Under the pieces are notes generated by a model, which was given only the letters and a program-made list of their open reading frames with translations, did not search any database and was not told the DNA's origin. A program made the position numbers and the translations under genes. Shown one piece after another: positions 39,537 to 50,900 of a stretch of 64,000 bases of DNA (positions are counted from its first letter, which is position 1; the number at the start of each line of letters is the position of its first letter). This DNA is from Ovis canadensis (Eukaryota > Chordata > Mammalia > Artiodactyla > Bovidae), in NCBI RefSeq assembly GCF_042477335.2, contig NC_091249.1:52498001-52562000 (forward strand), read 5' to 3'.

Positions 39537-42214
39537 GTGAGTGAATCTTTTGGGTGGTGTTCCTGAGGAAGCAGCCGGTGTGTGGGCTCCATGGGGCAAC
39601 TGTTTGCCATGAGGAAGATGAAGAGGAGAAACAGAAACCCAGAATCCTAGTATGTTAAAAATAAGGGGACCTTAGAAGGGACGGGGTGGTACAACTTGTC
39701 TGCTTTACAGAGTTGGGTCACTGAGGCCCTGCCCTGAGAGGGCAGAGGCAGAGCTGAAATCTGTCTCCTCACTCCTGACCTCGGAGTTCACCGACTGCAT
39801 AGCCTTCTCCGAGGAAGAGAGCTGGAGGGACCAGAGCTTTGGATCTGAGCAGAGTAGGGGGCCGAGGTGGACACTGAGCACCAGGTGGGGACCACCTCCT
39901 GGGTCCCCATGGGGATGGGATCTTCACTCCAGACATGTTTTTTTCAGTGTGTGCCTTCCAGGTGTTTCCTTTTGCTCCTGTTCTCTCTTCCCTGACTGGC
40001 TCTCAGACTAATTAGTGTGGGGGCTTAGTAAGCCTGTAGGGAGAAGAGGCAAGCCTTTCCCACGAGCTCAGGTTCCTGCAGCCTGGTGGCCGGGCCAGCA
40101 GTGGGATAGGGGAGAAGATGAAATGCATGCATGGGGAGGGTGCATCTGAGCAGAAGAGGGAGGGATGTTTCATCTTCCCAAGTGAAGGGTATAGGATGGG
40201 AACAGTCTAAAGTTTTAAGTTGCATGTGAGCCATGAGAGCAGGGAGCAAGTAATAGGGGTCTTAGAGACCTGGGCAATTTGTTACGGTGTCAGAGTGAAC
40301 ATAAGGTACATAGGGTAAGATCCAGGAAGGTGGTATGTATGCTCAGAGAGGTGGAAGGCTGTGGAGGGGCATGCCTTACATGGGGACACATCTGGGGGAA
40401 TGTAATAGGAAGTGGGCATATGGGTGCAGAAGTGAGGCAGAAAGAGTGTGAATGCCCCAAACGAGTCTGAGGTGTGGACCTCATCTGGAGATGGCAGCCT
40501 GAGTTATGGGACTCAGAAGCAAAGTGGAGCCAAGGCTGAGCTAGATTCAGCTGGTTCTGAAAGCTGAAGAATTTCTGGCTGGGGCAGAGTGTATGAGCAA
40601 CACTCTGGGGATTCCAGCATATGTAGTCTGGGATGGATGGATGGGTCTCTGCGGCAGCAACCTTTCCCCGCCCCCCTCTCCTCCTCAGACATGAACACTC
40701 AGCCCTACCGGAATCTCTCTGGTGTAAGAGTGGGAAGACCAAAGCTTTCCCTGCAAGGAGGACAGAGGGGTCGGCCACACTCCCGGCGCCGTCACCGCAC
40801 CACCTTCAGTCCAGCGCAGTTGGAACAGCTGGAGTCAGCTTTTGGGAAGAACCAGTACCCTGACATTTGGGCACGAGAAAGTCTTGCTCAGGACACAGGC
40901 CTCAGTGAGGCCAGAATCCAGGTGATGGCCCAGAATTCCGCGCCTCCACCCCCCAGGAAGAAATGCAGATTCGGTGCTTGGGAACTACTGGGGCATAAAT
41001 TCTCAGGGCATTATAACTCTAACCCAAACCTTCACCAGAACAGTCTTATCCAACAGTCAAGGTAACCTCATCTGTACCAGGAATGTCACTTGAGTTTAAC
41101 CTAATCTAACTTGAATTCCAACAGCTAGCCCCAGTATTGACGCCCAACCTTACTAGTGACCTGAACAGCAGTCCTAACTATTCCTATACATATGTAACCT
41201 TGTCTCTAACCATGGCCTTGAAATTCGATCAGCCTGATACTCCCTTATTTCTAACCATATCTTGTGTGTGTGTGTTAGTTGCTCAGCTGTATCTGACTCT
41301 TTGCAACCCCATGGACTGTAGCCCATCCACGGAATTCTCCAGGCAAGAATAATGGAGTGGGTTGCCATTTCCTTCTCCAGGGGATCTTCTTGACCCAGAG
41401 ATTGAACCCAGGTCTTCTGCAGTACAGGCAGATCCTTTACCATCTGAGCCATGAGGGAAACCATATCTTAGGAATCTTACTCTTAGAATAAACTATACCC
41501 TAAAGCCAACCTGGTCTATGACAATTAAACTCATCCATAGTCTTAAACTCTAATAACCCTAGGGAAGTTTCCCACTCTCTGGGGAAGGGAAATGTCATTT
41601 TCTCATGTTTATCTCTTTCCTGTTGGAAGTTGACATTTCTTACTCACCTAAAATTGAAGCAGGGCAAATTTAGACATGGGCTGGAGGAATGATGTGGTCT
41701 CACTTTGTCACTAGGCCTGGCTCAGTTATGCCTTTCGCAAGAGCTTTGCCTCCTCTGGGGATGTGGGGGGATTTTATGCCCTGTACCTTCAGTCTTCAAG
41801 GAGAGAGGGTGCGTGTGATAATACCACCTATTTGAGAGAGAGGCTCTGATGTGGCTCTTCTTCCCCCCTCTTCAGGTCTGGTTCCAGAACCGCAGAGCTA
41901 AGCAGAGGAAGCAAGAGCGGTCACTGCTCCAGCCACTGGCCCACCTGTCTCCTGCCACCTTCTCTGGTTTCTTGCCCGAGCCCCCTTCTTGTCCGTACCC
42001 CTACCCAACACCACCTCCCCCAATGACCTGCTTCCCTCACCCCTACAACCATGCTCTTCCATCTCAGTCCTCCACAGGTAGTTCCTTTGCTCGACCCTAC
42101 CAGTCTGAAGACTGGTACCCCAACTTGCACCCAACCCCTGCTGGTCATCTGCCCTGCCCTCCACCCCCACCCATGCTTCCCCTCAGCCTTGAGCCACCAA
42201 AGTCTTGGAACTAA
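39428..42214 (+). CDS. PROP1: PROP1, paired-like homeobox transcription factor (gene-level entry, three exons)
   Basis: Exons 39428-39536, 40689-40921 and 41876-42214 join to 681 bases, i.e. 226 codons plus TAA, the same length as human PROP1. The exon sizes 109 and 233 match the human coding boundaries I know (c.109/110 and c.342/343). PROP1 acts in the nucleus of the developing anterior pituitary, where it is needed for POU1F1 (PIT1) activation and the GH, prolactin and TSH lineages; its loss causes combined pituitary hormone deficiency. The protein has a short N-terminus, a paired-like homeodomain at residues 69-128 with Gln at homeodomain position 50, and a Pro-rich C-terminal activation region ending [11 protein letters not shown]. 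No stop or frameshift is seen and all splice sites are GT/AG, so the gene appears intact. The first 60 residues differ most from human, as expected for the fast-evolving N-terminus. Confidence 0.97.
39690..39790 (+). repeat. MIR-like remnant in PROP1 intron 1
   Basis: 'gctttacagagttgggtcac' and 'agaggcagagctgaaatctg' recall the MIR 3' half. Weak. Confidence 0.4.
40689..40921 (+). CDS. PROP1: PROP1 coding exon 2 (most of homeodomain)
   Basis: The acceptor ...CTCCTCCTCAG precedes 233 coding bases, and the donor is CAG|GTGATG. It encodes residues 37-114, including [20 protein letters not shown], then [20 protein letters not shown] and [14 protein letters not shown]. Arg73 and Ser101, sites of recurrent human disease variants (R73C/H and 301-302delAG), are unchanged here. 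The in-frame ATG at 40691 could suggest a shorter protein, but the exon has a proper acceptor and the phase fits exon 1. Confidence 0.97.
41253..41469 (-). mobile_element. Bov-tA SINE in PROP1 intron 2
   Basis: The reverse complement shows a tRNA-like head and a Bov-A body. The 11-bp target-site duplication AACCATATCTT is at 41253-41263 and 41459-41469, and a GT run marks the tail. Confidence 0.94.
41876..42214 (+). CDS. PROP1: PROP1 coding exon 3 (end of homeodomain and C-terminal region)
   Basis: The acceptor is ...TTCCCCCCTCTTCAG. The exon starts at Val115 in phase 0 with [20 protein letters not shown], the third homeodomain helix. Gln118 is homeodomain residue 50 and Asn119 residue 51. 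A Pro/Tyr-rich region follows ([20 protein letters not shown], then ...[20 protein letters not shown]) to SWN and TAA at 42212-42214. Codon 173 (CAT, His) is at 42050-42052. Confidence 0.97.
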   Translation, partial: VWFQNRRAKQRKQERSLLQPLAHLSPATFSGFLPEPPSCPYPYPTPPPPMTCFPHPYNHALPSQSSTGSSFARPYQSEDWYPNLHPTPAGHLPCPPPPPMLPLSLEPPKSWN

Positions 42215-42668
42215 AGTAAACAAGTACTGATAAGGTAATTTCCCAGTCTGTGACCCTCACAAAACAGAGAAAACTGGGTGATTTCCTTTCTTTCTAAGGG
42301 TGAAGTAAAAATATGGTGAGGGGTAGCACAGAGATTGGAATGTAGAAATGGGAGATTATGATGAAAGTCTCACTAAGGTGACTGAGTAAATTTACGGAGG
42401 TGAAACTACTGGAAGATGTAGGTAAAAAACACCAGTGTAGGTGACTGGTGGAAGGGTGGAATTGAGGGAAGCAATGGTTGCTGCTGCTGAATGGAAATGG
42501 TTGTAGGGTATAGAATTTGTGGGTTTCACTCATTGAGATCACAGCTGAGAACCTTTATCTCTGTTGTTTCTAGCTGATTTCAGTAAGGCATTTGATGTAT
42601 AAGTCTACTTATACATCCCTTCCCCATCACCACCACCCAAACCTGTCATTAACTTTTGTTCATTCTAG

Positions 42669-42818
42669 TCTGAAAATCCTGGAGAAGGGAATGGCAACCC
42701 ACTTCAGTATTCTTGCCTGGAGAAACCCACTGATAGAGGAGCCTGGTGGGCTACAGTCCATGGGGTTGCAAATAGTCAGACATGACTGAAGGGACTTAGC
42801 ATGCACGCATTCTGAAAA
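42669..42818 (+). mobile_element. Single-monomer Bov-A SINE 3' of PROP1
   Basis: One Bov-A monomer ending in 'gacttagcatgcacgcat' is flanked by TCTGAAAA at 42669-42676 and 42811-42818. If the PROP1 transcript runs to the AATAAA motifs near 42990 it would include this SINE. Confidence 0.9.
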
Positions 42819-42989
42819 CAGCTCCTGAATTTATTCCTCTCCTTTCTATTCCAGCAGACACTTTGCTTTTACTGGCCCACATTTTCTAATTAATCCTCCT
42901 TCTTGGTTCCCTTAGGTCCAGTCTTTCCCACTTCCAACAGGCCTTGCACATTTGATAATACAAGACTAGCTCTTCAATGTGTTATAAAC

Positions 42990-43002
42990 AATAAACAATA
43001 AA
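42990..43002 (+). terminator. PROP1: Candidate poly(A) signals downstream of PROP1
   Basis: Overlapping AATAAA motifs occur at 42990-42995 and 42997-43002, about 780 bases after the stop codon. They lie in an AT-rich run and may be chance. Confidence 0.25.
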
Positions 43003-43109
43003 TAAATAATAACTGATATAACACATACTTAGCCTGTAAGAATCTTCAGTGTTACTTTCAACCTAACTTTTAAGTCAACTGAATGTGGTTTTGTTATTAA
43101 GCAAAGGCT

Positions 43110-43750
43110 CTTGTGGCACAGAAAGCCAAACTCTGACAGTGAATGTTTTCAGCAAAGTAAGGGTTTATCACAGGGCTCCAAGCAAGGGAATGGGAGGCAA
43201 GTCAGATCCACTGCAACTTGGTCTTTGAGTTGGGGGTGTTTTTAAAGGAGAAGAACAAATAAGTTGAGATTAATCATCATCTTGCGACATTTCAGTGACA
43301 TCTGCTAATCATAGTTGTGGAAATAAGACTATCTCTAGTTTATGATTCTCTAGTCAGGTGGTCCATGCCTGGGGCATATGTGAGCTTATCCTACTCTGGA
43401 GAAACAAACCTGAGTTTGTGTGTTAATAGTAATACCTACAGCAGCAATTTTAGTACATTGACAATGTTATAGACAACAGCAATTTTAGTTGTCTGATTCT
43501 GATTGATTAGTGTTTGGTTGACACAGGACTGAGGTCAGAATAAAAGTGAATAAAGTTTTGAATAGAGAGATTAATCACAAACTCACAAAAAGGAACTCAG
43601 TTTTAGAGAGGCTCAGTTTCAGTTTCTGATAGAGAAGGAACAATTTGATTAAGGGCAGACTTTTCCATTCGCAAACCATGAGTCTTGAGGCTCGTAAGAG
43701 GTCATTCCTGGTGAAGTGCCTTAGTCTGAGCTCTCCCAACAGAAACGTGG
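43110..43750 (-). mobile_element. Diverged LTR, minus orientation (tentative)
   Basis: In the minus sense the end of the block has the layout of an LTR R-U5: 'cttggagccctgtgataaac' followed by 'cctttactttgctgaaaaca'-like text. A T/A-rich promoter-like stretch lies upstream. No terminal repeats or duplications were found, and the class is unknown. Confidence 0.45.
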
Positions 43751-44729
43751 TGTGGTCTAGTTGGTGATGTCGTTTATATACCTTGTTGCTTATAAGGTAC
43801 TTATTTTACTCATAGCTTATTTAAATGTAGGCCTACCTCACTTATGGGTAGGTCCATAGAAGAATTCTGAGTAAACAAGCCTCTAGGGATTTTGTTTACA
43901 ATTTTTTATATGTATTGATAGTACATAAAAAATGTCAAAACCTCTGTGATGGACAATTCCATTTCCATGTAATTATCCCTTTGGGCCAGACTGCCTTCCA
44001 GAAAGATAATACTGGTTTGCATGCCTCTCAAAATATCAGTATCAGTATCAAAAATGATTGACATTGATCATTTTGGAAAAGTTGTTCCCTGAGAGTGATG
44101 TTTCCTTGCTGGTTATTTTTTTTTCAGTCTTCATTAATCAATTGCTAGTGAAAGTTGAAGATAGTTTCATGTTTATTGACAATTTACTTTTTCTTTTCTC
44201 TTCTGCATTGCTTCTCTGAGTTATTTGTATATTTGTGTATTGATCTAGTCATCTTTTATTAGTATTTCAGGAACCACAGGTGAGAGATCTCCCCTTATTT
44301 TTCCTGGCTTCACCCATATTTTCCTCATTATTTGGATCAAAATATTATGCCTTGAATCATCTTAAATTTATTTTAGTTTGTGCAGTAAAATAGTCATCTA
44401 ATTTCCCCTCAATCAGCTAACTGGTTTTTCCAAAATAATTTGTTTAACAGTTTAACACTGGTTTGTAAAAACATTTTTCCACATACTAAGTTCTCATATG
44501 GGACAGTTGTAGACTCCTAATTCTTTTCCACCAATTAGCTTCTCTGTTCTGGTATCAGTTACATAGAGTCTTAATTATCAAACATTATAAGGATTATTGA
44601 TATCTCTAAAATGTTAAATTTCCTTATTAAAATACAAGATGAATCTTGCCATTTTTTCCCAGCCTTTTCTTATGTTCCTCAGGAAACTTCTGGGTATTTT
44701 TTTAATAAAACAAATCTTTCTATTTACTT
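43751..44729. other. No gene seen; AT-rich, possibly old L1
   Basis: Phrases such as 'tctagtcatcttttattagt' hint at antisense L1M. No coding feature. Confidence 0.35.
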
Positions 44730-45095
44730 ATTTATTTTTAACTGGAGGATAATTGCTTTAAAATGTTGTGTTGGGCTCTGCCAGACATCAACATGAACCA
44801 GCCATAGGTATACATATGTTCCTTCCCTCTTAAACCTCCCTCCCACCTCCTATCCCACCACACCCCTCTAGTTTGTCACAGACACCAGATTGATTTCCCT
44901 GTGTTATACAGCAACTTCCCATCACCTATCTATTTTACATATGGTAATTTATATATTTCAAAGCTAGTCTCTCAATTTGTCCCACTCTCTTTCCCATCTG
45001 TGTCCATAAGTCTGTTCTCTATGTCTGAGTCTCTATTCTTGCCCTGCAAATAGTTTCATCAGTACCATTTTTCTAGATTTCATATACCATAAAAA
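44730..45095 (-). mobile_element. Ruminant L1 3' end, minus orientation, 5' truncated
   Basis: 'actggaggataattgcttta', 'catgaaccagccataggtat' and 'ggtaatttatatatttcaaa' parallel the 3' UTR of the L1 at 25215-25560, in the same orientation. Confidence 0.85.
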
Positions 45096-45821
45096 AATTT
45101 TAATAGGAGTTTTATAACTTACAAAAGTTAAGTATGCTGGTTGTAACAGTCAACTCAAAAGATTTATATATATATAAGACATATATATTATATATATGAA
45201 TATATATTACCTTTAATATCTATTTATATATATTAACTGGATTATTCACAAAACCTCATGTTAAGCAAACTCAACTCAACATGAGATAAACAACATTAGT
45301 AGTGTGTATCTGTCCACAACTTAATTTACTCATAGAAAAATATATAGATATACACACACTAATTTTTTCCTTTTTAAAAATAAAAATGAGATCCTACCAT
45401 AAGTGGATATAGATATAAAAACATCTTTCAAGTGGATCACATAGTTTACTGTTTTCATTCCATTAACTGGCAGTTTTATGAGCCACTTAACCATTCACCT
45501 GTCATTTGAGACTCACAGTTGATTTGATACTTTGTTTCGTTTTACCACCACAAACATTACTGCAGTTGTCTCATTAAAAGATAATTCTCAGAAAAAGGTA
45601 AAATCATGACTCTCACAGATATGAAAATTTTATTTAACTCATTGCTAATAAGGCAAAGAATGATAAAGATGTCAAAGCCAATTCATAGGACAAAGAGCAA
45701 ACATATTTATAGATAAGAAATAGTGAAATCAATGTGTAAATGGAGGTAAATTGTCTCCTGGTTGAGGAGGGAAGTCAACTGACACTCTACGGGATGGGAT
45801 TTATGTACATATCTATAAGAC
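45096..45821. other. No gene seen; AT-rich with TA runs
   Basis: Short TATATA stretches at 45160-45240 and no recognisable element. Confidence 0.4.
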
Positions 45822-46479
45822 AGCATTCAGAAAACTAAGATCATGGCACCTGGTCCCATTACTTCATGGAAAATAAATGGGGAAACAATGGAAACAGTGA
45901 CAGACTTTATTTTCTTGGACTCCAAAATCACTGCAGTTGGTGGCTGTAGCCATGAAATTAAAAGACACTTGCTCCTTGGAAGAAGAGCTATGACAGCATA
46001 CCAAAAAGCAGAGACCTTACTTTACTGACAAAAGTCCATCTAGTCAAAGCTATGGTTTTTCCAGTGGTCATGTATGAATGTGAGAGTTAGGCTATAAAGA
46101 AAGCTGAGCGCCAAAGAATTGATGCTTTTGAACTGTGGTGTTGGAGAACTCTTGTGAGTCCCTTGGAAATCCAACCAGTCCATCCTAAAGGAAATCAGTC
46201 CTGAATATTCATTGGAAGGATTGATGCTGAAGCTGAAACTCCAATACTTGGCCACCTGATGCAAAGAACTGACTCATTGGAAAAGACCCTGATGCTGGGA
46301 AAAATTGAAGGTGGGAGGTTAAGGGGCCGACAGAGGATGAGATAGTTGGATGGCATCACTGACTTGATGGACACGACTTTGAGCAAGCTCCAGGAATTGA
46401 TGATGGACAGGGAAGTCAGGTGTGCTGCAGTCCATGGGGTCACAGCATCAGACATGACTGAGCAACTGAAATGAACTGA
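45822..46479 (+). mobile_element. BovB 3' fragment
   Basis: It runs from 'cattcagaaaactaagatca' to 'gactgagcaactgaaatgaa'. Diverged, with a small deletion (gtcccttggaaatccaacca) and stops. Confidence 0.9.
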
Positions 46480-46932
46480 AGGTTTTAAAATCTATTCTTG
46501 GTTCTATACTCCAGAGTTGGTTCTCTCAGTAGCTTTCCAGGATCATACAAGCATTGGCATGTACCTGGGGTCCCCCTCACCTTTTGTCTCCTGCTGGTTG
46601 TGAAATGAAATATTTTTGTGAAATAAAATATTTTCTGCTATACCAATAAACAAGCCATGCCACAGCCATCAGGGATTCCAGCCTTCCAAATGTAAACTTC
46701 TGAGCCCAAGTGAAACAATACCAGCTATCTGGCAGCCATCAGCCAGGGCTGAGGACCTGGGGTAGGATGTGAGAAAGCACAGGAGGCAGCCAACTGCCAC
46801 ATCCATTACCCCTTATGGTTAATGAGGAATTAAGGATGCAAACAATCAAAAGAAGCATTTGGTTCCAGATATCTGAGATACATATGAAAGAAATGATTTC
46901 AGTAAGCCTGGACACTTGTATCTTCCCATACA

Positions 46933-47180
46933 TTGTTCAGTCGCTTAGTTGTATTCAACTCTTTGTGACTGCAGGACACCAGGCTTCCCTGTCCTTCATC
47001 ATCTCTCAGAGCTTACTCAAACTCATGTCCATTGAATTGGTGATGCCATCCAAACATCTCGTCCTCTGTCATCCCCTTATCCTTCTGCCCTCAATCTTTC
47101 TCAGCATCAGGGTCTTTCCTAATGAGTTGGCTCTTCACATCATGTGGCCAAAGTATTAGAGCTTCAGCTTCAGCATCAGA
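46933..47180 (-). mobile_element. Short BovB 3' fragment, minus orientation
   Basis: The left end 'ttgttcagtcgcttagttgt' is the reversed 3' terminus. It ends at 'gagcttcagcttcagcatca'. Confidence 0.88.
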
Positions 47181-47250
47181 GTGCTAAATCCCTTAACACG
47201 AGAGATCTGGTTTTGTTGATGAGCCCAAGTTTGCTCTGCTTGCCCCAGGA

Positions 47251-48578
47251 TGCCAGGGTCCAGGGTCCAGCCCCAGTGGACCCAGGGTAATTCGAAGTGG
47301 GGACGGAGTCGGCATCCTAGGAAATAACTTATTTAATTACAGATATAAAGAGAGATTAGCAAAGAATAGTGTAGTAGGAAAATTAGTGGAGAAAAAGAGG
47401 CTGATTACTTGGTTTACGTGGAAAACCAATAAAACTCCAAGACAAGGAGTTTGCACCACCTACGTAGGCCACTGGCGCCCGCTTGAATAGAGAAGGGTGC
47501 CCCGCCTTGGGCTCCCTCTAGCGCGGGTCTTAGAAGCCAGGGCAAGTAAGTAGACGTGGCAAGCCTCCACGCTCCAGATGGGAATTCAGCCAGAAAAGAA
47601 GAGAACGAGAAAAGACCACATGGGGGAAACCAGTCTTTCTAGGAACTGGTCCGTTTCTTTATTTTCCAGGTCCACTTTTATACTTTTAGTTGTACATAGA
47701 GATAAATATAAGAAACAGAGTGACGCAGGGTCAGCTGCTCCAACCCTTATCAGCATATCTTTGTTCTTACAAGGGTCTTATATTTGTTCACAATATCTTC
47801 TGGTCTGGAGACCAATTAACATTTTATGGCCCCACCTTTCTTTCTATTGATAAAAGTTAAATGATCAGAAAACTTATTTCTCCTTAAGATCTATTTAGTC
47901 TTAAGATAGTGATAAAGCTACATTTTTACATAGCAAGGACACAATGATTTATAACAAAGAAAGAGGAGTACAGTGATCTATAACAAAAAGAAAATTCATT
48001 AACTCAAAAGTCTAGTATTGTTAACATCACAACTACTATATTTCTTTTTCTACATTCCAATTACATCAATTAACATACTCCCAGGTGCCTAAGGATATAG
48101 AGGCCTGGCAGCAATCATTCATTAACTCAGCAATGAAACCCTTCACCAACATGACTTTTATCTTTAGAAAAATCCTATACTAACTAAGACTTTCAAAATA
48201 TTCCAAACTCTCTGTGCGGTTTATGGTTGAGAGGTTGTAAACAATCATGTATGTAGTAGCAAGAGTGTGGGTAATCCTGTCACACAAGCTAGTCTGCCAG
48301 CAGAGAGGTTTGGGCTGAGACACTCCTTTTATATGCAGGAAACTATTAACTGGAACTCTAATTTTCCAGAGAAAGGTGGCGGGGGACAGTGCCCCCTATA
48401 ATGTCAGAAATATAGATGAAAGGCATAATGCAGTAAGGCAGGCAGACTCTGGTTTTTGGGGCAGATGCACGAGCAGATCCAGCGAGGCTCCCTTAAGGCC
48501 CGACTCGCCTTTGCCTGTCGGGCCCCTTAACCTCATGACCTTTGCCACAGGCGAGACTCCTCGTGCTGGCTCCCAGCA
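47251..48578 (-). mobile_element. Solo LTR of a class II ERV (about 1.3 kb), minus orientation
   Basis: The LTR begins TGCTGGGAGCC and ends CCCTGGCA in the minus sense. It is flanked by the 6-bp duplication CCAGGA at 47245-47250 and 48579-48584. A TATA box TATAAAAG (47682-47675) and AATAAA (47663-47658) stand 11 bases apart, the same layout as the LTR at 13297. The opening GGGAGCC is also shared with that LTR. The GC-rich start and length recall the large bovine ERVK LTRs. No internal genes. Confidence 0.85.
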
Positions 48579-48856
48579 CCAGGATATACCAATAAATCTG
48601 AGGGATAAGGTGTTGAGATAAAGAAGGCACTTTATTCTGAAAACTGGTTGATTGAGAAGATGGCAGGCTAGTGACTCAAAAAACTCATCTTGTTGGGGCT
48701 TGGATGCCAGATTCTTTTATGGATCAGAGATGGGGGAGGTGAGGAAACAAAGTAAAAAGACCATTCAATTCTTGCAAGTATCTTCTAGAGCTGCAAGCCT
48801 CAGGCAGGGGGATGTGTTAGTTTCGCCTCGGTCACTGGTGGGCTGAGTTGAACAGG

Positions 48857-50790
48857 CATGCTCAGTCGCCTCTGACTCTTTGAGACCCCATGGACTGCAG
48901 TCTTCCAGGCTCCTTTGTCCATGGGATTTTCCAGGAAAGAATACTGGAGTGGGTTGCCATTTCCTTTTCCAGGGGATCTTCCCAATCCAGGGACTGAATG
49001 CACATCTCCTGTGTCCCCTGCATTGGTAGGTGGATTTTTTTTTTCCTCATTAAACTTTTTTAATGGGTCTCAAATTCTGTGAGATTTTTGGTCAAGTTGT
49101 TTTCTTTAGAAAGTACTGATTTTAAAAACTGATAACTTAAACTGCCATACACAAAACATGGTCCACAAAACATTCTCCTTCCTTCTGAGGAAGATGCATT
49201 GTTATAATTAACCAGTCTTTTACTATTAAACTTAAATGGCCAATTGAGACAAACAGTTCTGAGACTGTTCTTCCACCACTGATGAAGACTGGGGTGGTAG
49301 GTGTTGGGGATAATACTCATTTAACCTTCTGAGCTTTCTGGGCAGACTTGGTGACTTTGCCAGCTCCAGCTGCCTTCTTGTCCACTGCTTTGATGACACC
49401 CACAGCGACCATCTCTCATGTCACACACAGCAAAATGGCCCTTGAGAGGATAGTTAGAGAAGGTCTTGACACACATGGGTTTTCCAGGAACCATATCAAC
49501 AATGGCAGCAATACCAGATTTCAAGAATTTAGGACCATCTTCCAGCTTTTTCCCAGAACAATGGTCAATCTTCTCCTTTAGCTCAGCAAACTTGCAAGCA
49601 ATATGAGCTGTGTGACAATCCAGCAGTGATTTGGCCTGGATGGTTCAAAATAATCATCTGAGCTGTGAAGCTAGCTGCTTCCACTGGTGAGTCCTTTTTG
49701 CTGTCACCAGCCACATTGTCATGACGAACATCTTTGACAGACACATTCTTGACATTGAAGCCCACATTGTCCCCAGGAAGGGCTTCTCTCAGTGCTTCAT
49801 GGTGCATTTCTACAGACTTCACTTCAGTTGTTACACTGACTGGAGCATAGGTGACCACCATGGCAAGTCTGAGAACACCAGTCTCCACACGACCCACAGG
49901 GACAGTACCAATACCGCCAATTTTATAGACATCCTGGAGAGGCAAATGCAAGGGTTTGTCAGTTGGGTGAGTTGGTGGCAGGATGCAATACAGAGCTTCA
50001 GGCAGGGTGGTTCCGCTGGCATTGTTGTCCTTATGGGTGAATTTCCATCCCTTGAACCATGGCATGTTAGCACTTGGCTCCAGCATGTTATCACCATTCC
50101 AGCCAGAAATTGGCACAAATGTTACTGTATCAGAGTTGCCAATTTTGTAGGTGCTGACTTCCTTAACAATTTCCTCATATCTCTTCTGGCTGTAGGGTGG
50201 CTCCATGAAATCCATTTTGTTAACTCCAACAATTAGTTGTTTCACACCCAGAGTATAAGCCAGAAGGGTATGCTCATGGGTCTGCCCATTCTTAGAGATA
50301 CTGGCTTCAAATTCACCAACACCAGCAGCAACAATCAGGAGAGCACCGTCAGCCTGGGACGTGCCTGTGATCATGTTTTTGATAAGTCTCTGTGTCCTGG
50401 GGCATCAAAGATGGTAACACAGTACTTGCTGGTCTCAAATTTCCACAGGGAGATATCAGGGGTGATACCACGCTCACGTTCAGCTTTCAGTTTCTCCAAG
50501 ACCCAGGCATACTTGAAGAACCATCTCCTATCTCGGCAGCCTCCTTCTCGAATGTTTCAGTTGTTCTCTTGTCGATCCAGCCACATTTGTAGATCAGATA
50601 GCCAGTTGTGGTAGACTTCCCTGAATCTACTTGTCCAATGACAATGATATTGATGTGGGTCTTTTCCTTTCCCATTTTCTCTTAGGTTTAATGGTGGTTT
50701 TCACAACACCTGTGTCCTGACGGCAAACCCATTGTGAAAAAGCTGGTAGGTGGATTCTTTACCACAGAGTCACCTCAGAAACCCCAGGTA
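48857..50790 (-). mobile_element. Bov-tA SINE split by the EEF1A1 retrocopy
   Basis: The left part about 48857-49036 is a reversed Bov-A body and start of the tRNA-like head (cctgcattggtaggtggatt). The right part 50745-50790 completes the head (ggattctttaccacagagtc). The junction bears the retrocopy's target duplication. Confidence 0.85.
49037..50744 (-). pseudogene. EEF1A1: EEF1A1 processed pseudogene (retrocopy)
   Basis: This is an intronless copy of the translation elongation factor 1-alpha mRNA. In the minus sense it has the 5' UTR from the TOP-like CTTTTTCACAATGGG (50742), the ATG at 50675, coding sequence to about 49321, and the 3' UTR to 'catttaaaaaagtttaatga'-like text with a short A-run. 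The 12-bp target duplication GGTAGGTGGATT is at 49025-49036 and 50745-50756. The N-terminus reads [20 protein letters not shown]. It then breaks by frameshift before the switch region, resumes at [20 protein letters not shown] and runs to about residue 360, then shifts again. These disabling changes make it a pseudogene. The full 5' UTR shows L1-type reverse transcription reached the cap. Confidence 0.95.
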
Positions 50791-50900
50791 GGCAGGGTTA
50801 GGCTATCTCACTGAGGCAGGCCATTTTGTATGCCTATAATAACAAAAGTGACAAGATAAGGGATAAAGTCACAGAAGCAAATCCAGGATGAATTCAAAAC

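Larger units (their letters stand above)
47207..50900 (-). mobile_element. LTR family B copy 2, split twice (host of the 47-51 kb nest)
   Basis: In the minus sense, pieces 50900-50791 (TTGTTATTATAGGCATACAA), 48856-48585 and 47244-47207 line up in order with LTR copies 1 and 3. They contain the shared 'gaagatggcaggctagtgac' and the end GGGCTCATCAACA. A Bov-tA SINE holding the EEF1A1 retrocopy separates the first two pieces, and LTR-A separates the last two. The left part is more diverged than the other copies, so its start is approximate. Confidence 0.65.

Noticed and set aside
40290-40778. 162-residue minus frame opposite PROP1 intron 1 and exon 2
   Set aside because: Antisense shadow; no domain and no conserved start.
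49721-50236. 171-residue plus frame
   Set aside because: Antisense shadow of the EEF1A1 retrocopy.
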